The position numbers were made by a program, and so were the translations under genes. From contig NZ_JAPEMA010000003.1 in assembly GCF_026343185.1 (NCBI RefSeq), positions 186,001-250,000 on the forward strand: a DNA stretch of 64,000 nucleotides. Reading direction: 5' to 3'. The notes below the pieces were generated by a model that did no database searches, was not told the origin of the DNA, and saw nothing but the letters and a program-made list of their open reading frames with translations. Position 1 is the first letter of the stretch. Each line of letters starts with the position of its first letter. This document shows, in pieces, positions 60,128 through 64,000 of the stretch. The DNA comes from Streptomyces sp. NBC_00091 (lineage in GTDB: Bacteria; Actinomycetota; Actinomycetes; Streptomycetales; Streptomycetaceae).

Positions 60128-61112
60128 CCGCCACCGGGGGGCGCCCCTGGTCGCGGACGAGCTCGACCGGGGCGGCGCCGTCCTCGACCACCGCGCCGAT
60201 CTCCGCCGCGAACCGCCCGTACGGGTGGGCGCGCAGCGCGGCCAGGACCCCGGCCACCGCCTCCGGCGCGACGAGCAGGCACAGGCAGCTCTCGCTGGAG
60301 GCGTGCAGCGGGTCCACCGCCATGGCCTCCAGGGCCATCCGGGCCTCGTACTGCACGGGCAGCGCGCTCTCCTCGACCCGCAGGGTGTGGCCCAGTTCGC
60401 GGGCGTACGCGTGCAGCGCGGCGGCCAGGCCGCCGCGCGTCACGGTCCGCACCGCCCGGATCCCCTGCCCGCCGCCGGCCGCGCGGGCCCGGTCCAGCAG
60501 CCCGGCCAGCGGCGCGCAGCCGCTGGGGACCAGGCTCTCGAAGCCGAGGCCCCGGCGCACCGACAGGATGTGGGCGCCGTGTCCGCCGAGCGGGGAGCTG
60601 AGGACGACGCGGTCCCCGGGGCGGGCGTCGCGGCTGCGCGGCGGGGCGCCGCGGAAGGCGCCGATCCCGGTGGTGTGCAGGTAGACCTGGTCCGCCTCGC
60701 CCGCCCGGACGACGCGTACGTCCACGCCGGCGACCACCACGCCGGCCTCCCGGGCCGCGTCGCGCACCGAGCGGCCCAGCCGGTGCAGCTGCTCCAGCGG
60801 CAGGCCCGCCTCGACGACCGCCGACAGGGTGAGGGCCAGGGGGCGGGCGCCGGCGGCGGCGAGTTCGTTGACGGTGGCGCACACGGCGACCCGCCCGATG
60901 TCCCCGCTGCCGTAGAACGGCGGGTCGACGACATGGGCGCCGGTCACCACGGCGGGCGGGTCCTGGCCGAGGGGCGGACAGGCGCCGAGCACGTCGGCGA
61001 GGGCCTCCTCCAGCAGGGCGCGCAGCTCACCGCCCGGGGGCAGCTCGTCGTCGTGGGCGAGGGCGACCTGGCCGCCGAGGACGGCGGCCCCGGCGGCGCT
61101 CGTCCCCGTCAT
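60090..61112 (-). CDS. HypE/AIR-synthase-related protein with altered active-site motifs
   Basis: 340 residues from ATG 61112, which overlaps the CCR stop (ATGA). The whole chain follows HypE: DPPFYGSGDIGRVAVCATVNELAAAGARP, then GLPLEQL, SSPLGGHGAHILSVR, TRGGLAAALH and ALPVQYEARM. HypE and its PurM-like relatives use ATP to dehydrate a carboxamide. Several expected residues differ: the STDS-like stretch before the VDP is VTGAH, the DxTRGG motif reads TVTRGG, and the C-terminal PRIC that carries the substrate in hydrogenase maturation ends PRLA. So it cannot be a standard HypE, and no hydrogenase genes are nearby. Coupling to CCR suggests a role in extender supply or in a tailoring step such as ATP-dependent dehydration; it could also be a catalytically dead paralogue. 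Confidence 0.78.
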   Translation of the reverse strand: MTGTSAAGAAVLGGQVALAHDDELPPGGELRALLEEALADVLGACPPLGQDPPAVVTGAHVVDPPFYGSGDIGRVAVCATVNELAAAGARPLALTLSAVVEAGLPLEQLHRLGRSVRDAAREAGVVVAGVDVRVVRAGEADQVYLHTTGIGAFRGAPPRSRDARPGDRVVLSSPLGGHGAHILSVRRGLGFESLVPSGCAPLAGLLDRARAAGGGQGIRAVRTVTRGGLAAALHAYARELGHTLRVEESALPVQYEARMALEAMAVDPLHASSESCLCLLVAPEAVAGVLAALRAHPYGRFAAEIGAVVEDGAAPVELVRDQGRPPVAVTPEPAAFPRLA

Positions 61113-62491
61113 CCGGTTTCCGGCAGCGTACGGCCGTCGCGGAAGCGGTTGATGGCGTCGAGGTGCTCGGCGCGCAGCTCGTGGTCGCGGACGCCCAGGC
61201 CCTCCTCGGGGGCCAGCGCGAGGACGCCGACCTTGCCCTGGTGGAGGTTGCGGTGGACGTCGTAGGCGGCCTGGCCGGTCTCCTCCAGCGGGTAGACCTT
61301 GGAGAGGGTGGGGTGGATCCGGCCCTTGGTGATGAGGCGGTTGGCCTCCCAGGCCTCGCGGTAGTTGGCGAAGTGCGAGCCGATGATCCGCTTGAGTGAC
61401 ATCCACAGGTAGCGGTTGTCGTACTCGTGCATGAAGCCGGAGGTGGAGGCGCAGGTGACGATCGTGCCGCCCTTGCGGGTGACGTAGACGCTCGCGCCGA
61501 AGGTCTCGCGGCCCGGGTGCTCGAAGACGATGTCCACGTCCTCGCCGCCGGTCAGCTCGCGGATCCGCTTGCCGAAGCGCTTCCACTCGCGCGGGTCCTG
61601 CGTGTGCTCGTCCTTCCAGAACTTGTAGCCCTCGGCGTTGCGGTCGATGACCGCCTCCGCGCCCATGGAGCGGCAGATGTCGGCCTTCTCCGGGCTGGAG
61701 ACCACGCAGATCGGGTTGGCCCCGCCGGCCAGGGCCAGCTGGGTGGCGTACGAGCCGAGGCCGCCGCTGGCGCCCCAGATCAGGACGTTGTCGCCCTGCT
61801 TCATGCCGGCGCCGTTGCGCGAGACCAGCTGACGGTACGCGGTGGAGTTGACCAGGCCCGGTGAGGCGGCCTCTTCCCAGGTCAGGTGGCGCGCCTTGGG
61901 CATCAGCTGGTTCGACTTGACGAGGGCGATCTCCGCCAGGCCGCCGAAGTTGGTCTCGAAGCCCCAGATGCGCTGCTCGGGGTCGAGCATCGTGTCGTTG
62001 TGGCCGTCGGCCGATTCCAGTTCCACCGACAGACAGTGCGCGACGACCTCGTCGCCGGGGTGCCAGCGGTTGACGCCGGGGCCGGTGCGCAGGACCACGC
62101 CCGACAGGTCGGAGCCGATGATGTGGTACGGCAGGTCGTGGCGCGCGGCGAGCGGGGACATCTTGCCGTAGCGCTCCAGGAAGCCGAAGGTCGCCAGCGG
62201 CTCGAAGATGGAGCTCCACACGGTGTTGTAGTTGACCGAGGAGGCCATGACGGCCACCAGGGCCTCGCCCGGGCCCAGTTCCGGCAGCGGGACCTGCTCG
62301 ACGTGCATGGACTTGCGGGAGTCGCGGTCACGGGTCGCGATGCCCGCGAACATGTCCGTATCCGACTTGTGCACGGTCACCGCGCGGTACGACTCGGGCA
62401 GCGGCAGGGCCGCGAAGTCGGCAGCGGTGACAGCGGGAGAACCGCTGCCAGATGCGGTCGACGCGGCGATCGCGTCGAGGATTTCCTTCAC
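61109..62491 (-). CDS. ccr: Crotonyl-CoA carboxylase/reductase
   Basis: 460 residues from a GTG at 62491 with GGAGG five bases upstream. It is a medium-chain reductase with strong CCR character: the N-terminal extension, SSVNYNTVWSSIFEP, the long FLERYGKMSPLAARHDLPYH insert, LIWGASGGLGSYA at the NADPH site, VFEHPGRETFGAS, and HEYDNRYLWMSLKRIIGSHF. CCR reduces crotonyl-CoA with NADPH and adds CO2 to give ethylmalonyl-CoA; homologues make longer alkylmalonyl-CoAs. With the KASIII/dehydrogenase pair at 33024-35818 it completes an extender route, and the module 1 AT with VASH is the likely user. It is cotranscribed and coupled with the HypE-like gene and diverges from the carboxylase beta subunit. 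Confidence 0.95.
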   Translation of the reverse strand: MKEILDAIAASTASGSGSPAVTAADFAALPLPESYRAVTVHKSDTDMFAGIATRDRDSRKSMHVEQVPLPELGPGEALVAVMASSVNYNTVWSSIFEPLATFGFLERYGKMSPLAARHDLPYHIIGSDLSGVVLRTGPGVNRWHPGDEVVAHCLSVELESADGHNDTMLDPEQRIWGFETNFGGLAEIALVKSNQLMPKARHLTWEEAASPGLVNSTAYRQLVSRNGAGMKQGDNVLIWGASGGLGSYATQLALAGGANPICVVSSPEKADICRSMGAEAVIDRNAEGYKFWKDEHTQDPREWKRFGKRIRELTGGEDVDIVFEHPGRETFGASVYVTRKGGTIVTCASTSGFMHEYDNRYLWMSLKRIIGSHFANYREAWEANRLITKGRIHPTLSKVYPLEETGQAAYDVHRNLHQGKVGVLALAPEEGLGVRDHELRAEHLDAINRFRDGRTLPETG

Positions 62492-62740
62492 AGAGGCCTC
62501 CGGCGGTTCGGACGTGACGTTCCACTGATACGCATCCCGGCCCCCGAAGTCCCGGGCGCGGCACATGCAGTGGGGTCCGCACGGGCGAGGTAGGGGTGCC
62601 CCGGGTGCCGGGCGGAGCGGGCGGCCGTGTCCGGGCGGCGGTGTCGGGGCGGCCGCGTGCAAGCCCGGCTTTAGCCCGCCGCCGGACGCTCGTCGCCGCG
62701 CACCGGCCGGACCGGCGCGTCTGCGTCGAAAGGGGCCCTC
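62492..62740. promoter_or_regulatory. Divergent promoter region between CCR and acyl-CoA carboxylase genes
   Basis: 249 bp without a gene. It contains the shared motif at 62659-62674 and, at its ends, the GGAGG of CCR and the AAAGGGG of the carboxylase gene. Confidence 0.55.
62659..62674 (+). promoter_or_regulatory. Shared motif GCAAGCCnnGCTTTAG upstream of carboxylase
   Basis: Reads GCAAGCC-CG-GCTTTAG, identical at all 14 defined positions to the copy at 42239-42254. It points to the carboxylase gene, 66 bp away, and could also act on the divergent CCR. Confidence 0.6.
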
Positions 62741-64000
62741 ATGAGCACCCAGGAGGAAATCCGGCACGCGTCGCTGCGGGAACGCACGGCGGAGCTCGCC
62801 GTCCTGCGGGAGCAGGCGGTACGGGGTCCGAGCGAGAAGGCGACCGAGGCCCAGCACGCCAAGGGGAAGCTGACCGCCCGCGAACGCCTCGAACTCCTCT
62901 TCGATGAGGGGACGTTCACCGAGATCGAGGGGCTGCGCCGGCACCGTGCCACCGGCTTCGGCCTGGAGTACAAGAAGCCGCACACCGACGGAGTCATCAC
63001 GGGGTGGGGACTGGTCCACGGCAGGACCGCCTTCGCGTACGCCCACGACTTCCGGATCTTCGGCGGCGCACTGGGCGAGGCCCACGCACAGAAGATCCAC
63101 AAGCTGATGGACCTCGCCGAGACCACCGGGGCACCTCTGGTGGGCCTGTGCGACGGCGCCGGCGCCCGCATCCAGGAGGGCGTCACCGCGCTCGCCGGCT
63201 ACGGCGGCATCTTCACCCGCAACGTGCGCAGCTCCGGGGTGATCCCGCAGATCTCCGTGGTCATGGGCCCGTGCGCCGGCGGGGCCGCGTACTCCCCGGC
63301 GCTGACCGACTTCGTCTTCATGGTCCGCGGAACCTCGCAGATGTTCATCACGGGACCCGACGTGGTCCAGGCGGTCACCGGCGAGGCCGTCACCAGCGAG
63401 ACCCTCGGCGGGGCCGACAGCCACGCGGGGACCTCCGGCGTCGCGCACTTCGCGTACGACGACGAGGAGAGCGCGCTGGAGGACGTGCGCTACCTGCTGT
63501 CGCTGCTGCCCGCCAACAACCGCGAACTGCCGCCGGCCGGCGACACCGACGACCCGCCCGGCCGGCGCTGCGAGCGCCTGGCCGACCTGGTGCCGTCGCG
63601 CCCCAACCAGGCGTACGACATCCGCGAGCTGATCGAGGAGGTCGTCGACCACGGGGAGCACTTCGAGATCCACGCCCGGTGGGCGCAGAACGTCGTCTGT
63701 ACGCTGGCCCGGCTCGGCGGGCAGACCGTCGGCATCGTCGCCAACCAGCCCTCCTGCATGGCGGGCGTCCTCGACATCCAGGCGAGCGAGAAGGCCGCGC
63801 GCTTCGTGCAGTTCTGCGACGCCTTCAGCATCCCGCTGGTGACGCTGGTCGACGTACCGGGCTTCCTGCCGGGCGTGGGCCAGGAGCACGGCGGGGTGAT
63901 CCGGCACGGGGCCAAGCTGCTGTACGCGTACTGCAACGCCACCGTGCCGCGGATCTCGCTGATCCTGCGCAAGGCCTACGGCGGCGCGTACATCGTCATG
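62741..64000 (+). CDS. pccB: Acyl-CoA carboxylase beta subunit (propionyl/acetyl-CoA carboxyltransferase), 3' end outside window
   Basis: 420 residues seen, cut by the right edge. ATG at 62741 with AAAGGGG five bases upstream. Carboxyltransferase motifs: HAKGKLTARERLELLFDEGTF-like N-terminus, GLCDGAGARIQEG, VVMGPCAGGAAYSPALTDF (acyl-CoA oxyanion hole), ASEKAARFVQFCD, DVPGFLPGVGQEHGG (carboxybiotin side) and RKAYGGAYIVM. These enzymes carboxylate propionyl-CoA or acetyl-CoA to methylmalonyl- or malonyl-CoA with a biotinylated alpha subunit, which is not in the window. Here it would feed the PKS, chiefly module 3 (methylmalonyl). Substrate preference cannot be fixed from the sequence alone; homologues beside CCR can also carboxylate longer acyl-CoAs. 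Confidence 0.9.
   Translation, partial: MSTQEEIRHASLRERTAELAVLREQAVRGPSEKATEAQHAKGKLTARERLELLFDEGTFTEIEGLRRHRATGFGLEYKKPHTDGVITGWGLVHGRTAFAYAHDFRIFGGALGEAHAQKIHKLMDLAETTGAPLVGLCDGAGARIQEGVTALAGYGGIFTRNVRSSGVIPQISVVMGPCAGGAAYSPALTDFVFMVRGTSQMFITGPDVVQAVTGEAVTSETLGGADSHAGTSGVAHFAYDDEESALEDVRYLLSLLPANNRELPPAGDTDDPPGRRCERLADLVPSRPNQAYDIRELIEEVVDHGEHFEIHARWAQNVVCTLARLGGQTVGIVANQPSCMAGVLDIQASEKAARFVQFCDAFSIPLVTLVDVPGFLPGVGQEHGGVIRHGAKLLYAYCNATVPRISLILRKAYGGAYIVM

Noticed and set aside
60090..61112. Hydrogenase maturation HypE or selenophosphate synthetase
   Set aside because: The C-terminal Cys and conserved acidic motifs are missing and no hyp or sel genes are nearby; only the fold assignment is kept.

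Overview
The window is very GC-rich, actinobacterial DNA, almost certainly from Streptomyces. The evidence is GC-dominated third codon positions, GTG and TTG starts, translationally coupled antibiotic-type operons, and a regulator set (SARP/AfsR, LAL, LuxR, AfsA) typical of that genus. It lies inside a type I polyketide biosynthetic cluster that runs off both ends.

Left half (1-32711, all minus strand). Three giant modular PKS genes are read right to left. The first (17874-32711) has a KSQ-AT-ACP loading module (active-site Cys replaced by Gln, malonyl AT, so an acetate starter), module 1 (AT with a VASH motif, DH, KR) and module 2 (malonyl AT, DH, ER, KR). The second (5977-17835) has module 3 (methylmalonyl AT, DH, KR) and module 4 (malonyl AT, DH, ER, KR). 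The third (1-5931, cut by the window edge) has module 5 (KS-AT-ACP with no KR but a leftover KR dimerization element) and the KS-AT of module 6. If all DHs work, the chain alternates trisubstituted alkenes with CH2-CH2 units and then keeps a ketone, as in polyether precursors. No epoxidase or cyclase is seen here.

Middle (32712-39343). A KASIII and a two-domain 3-hydroxyacyl-CoA dehydrogenase diverge from the PKS. With the crotonyl-CoA carboxylase/reductase at 61109-62491 they form an alkylmalonyl-CoA (probably ethylmalonyl-CoA) supply route that fits the VASH AT of module 1. Next come a DedA-like membrane protein, a GbsR/MarR regulator, a lone ABC ATPase and a MatB-like malonyl-CoA synthetase.

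Right-centre (39436-53387). A large SARP regulator diverges from a tightly coupled eight-gene operon: FAAL ligase, acyl-CoA-dehydrogenase-like enzyme, ACP, single-module KS-AT-ACP PKS, a KASIII-like enzyme without its catalytic His, FkbH-like glyceryl-ACP synthase, a second ACP and an Sfp-type PPTase. This set could join a 3-ketoacyl chain to a glyceryl unit, as in tetronate formation. It is the strongest candidate for a less-described system.

Right end (53419-64000). An AfsA-type protein, a LuxR regulator, a 67-residue exported peptide, a LAL regulator and an MFS transporter are followed by a HypE-like protein with altered active-site motifs that is coupled to the CCR, and by a truncated acyl-CoA carboxylase beta subunit. 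A 16-bp motif (GCAAGCCnnGCTTTAG) recurs ahead of the FAAL operon and the carboxylase, with a weaker copy ahead of the PKS genes, and may tie these regions into one regulon.
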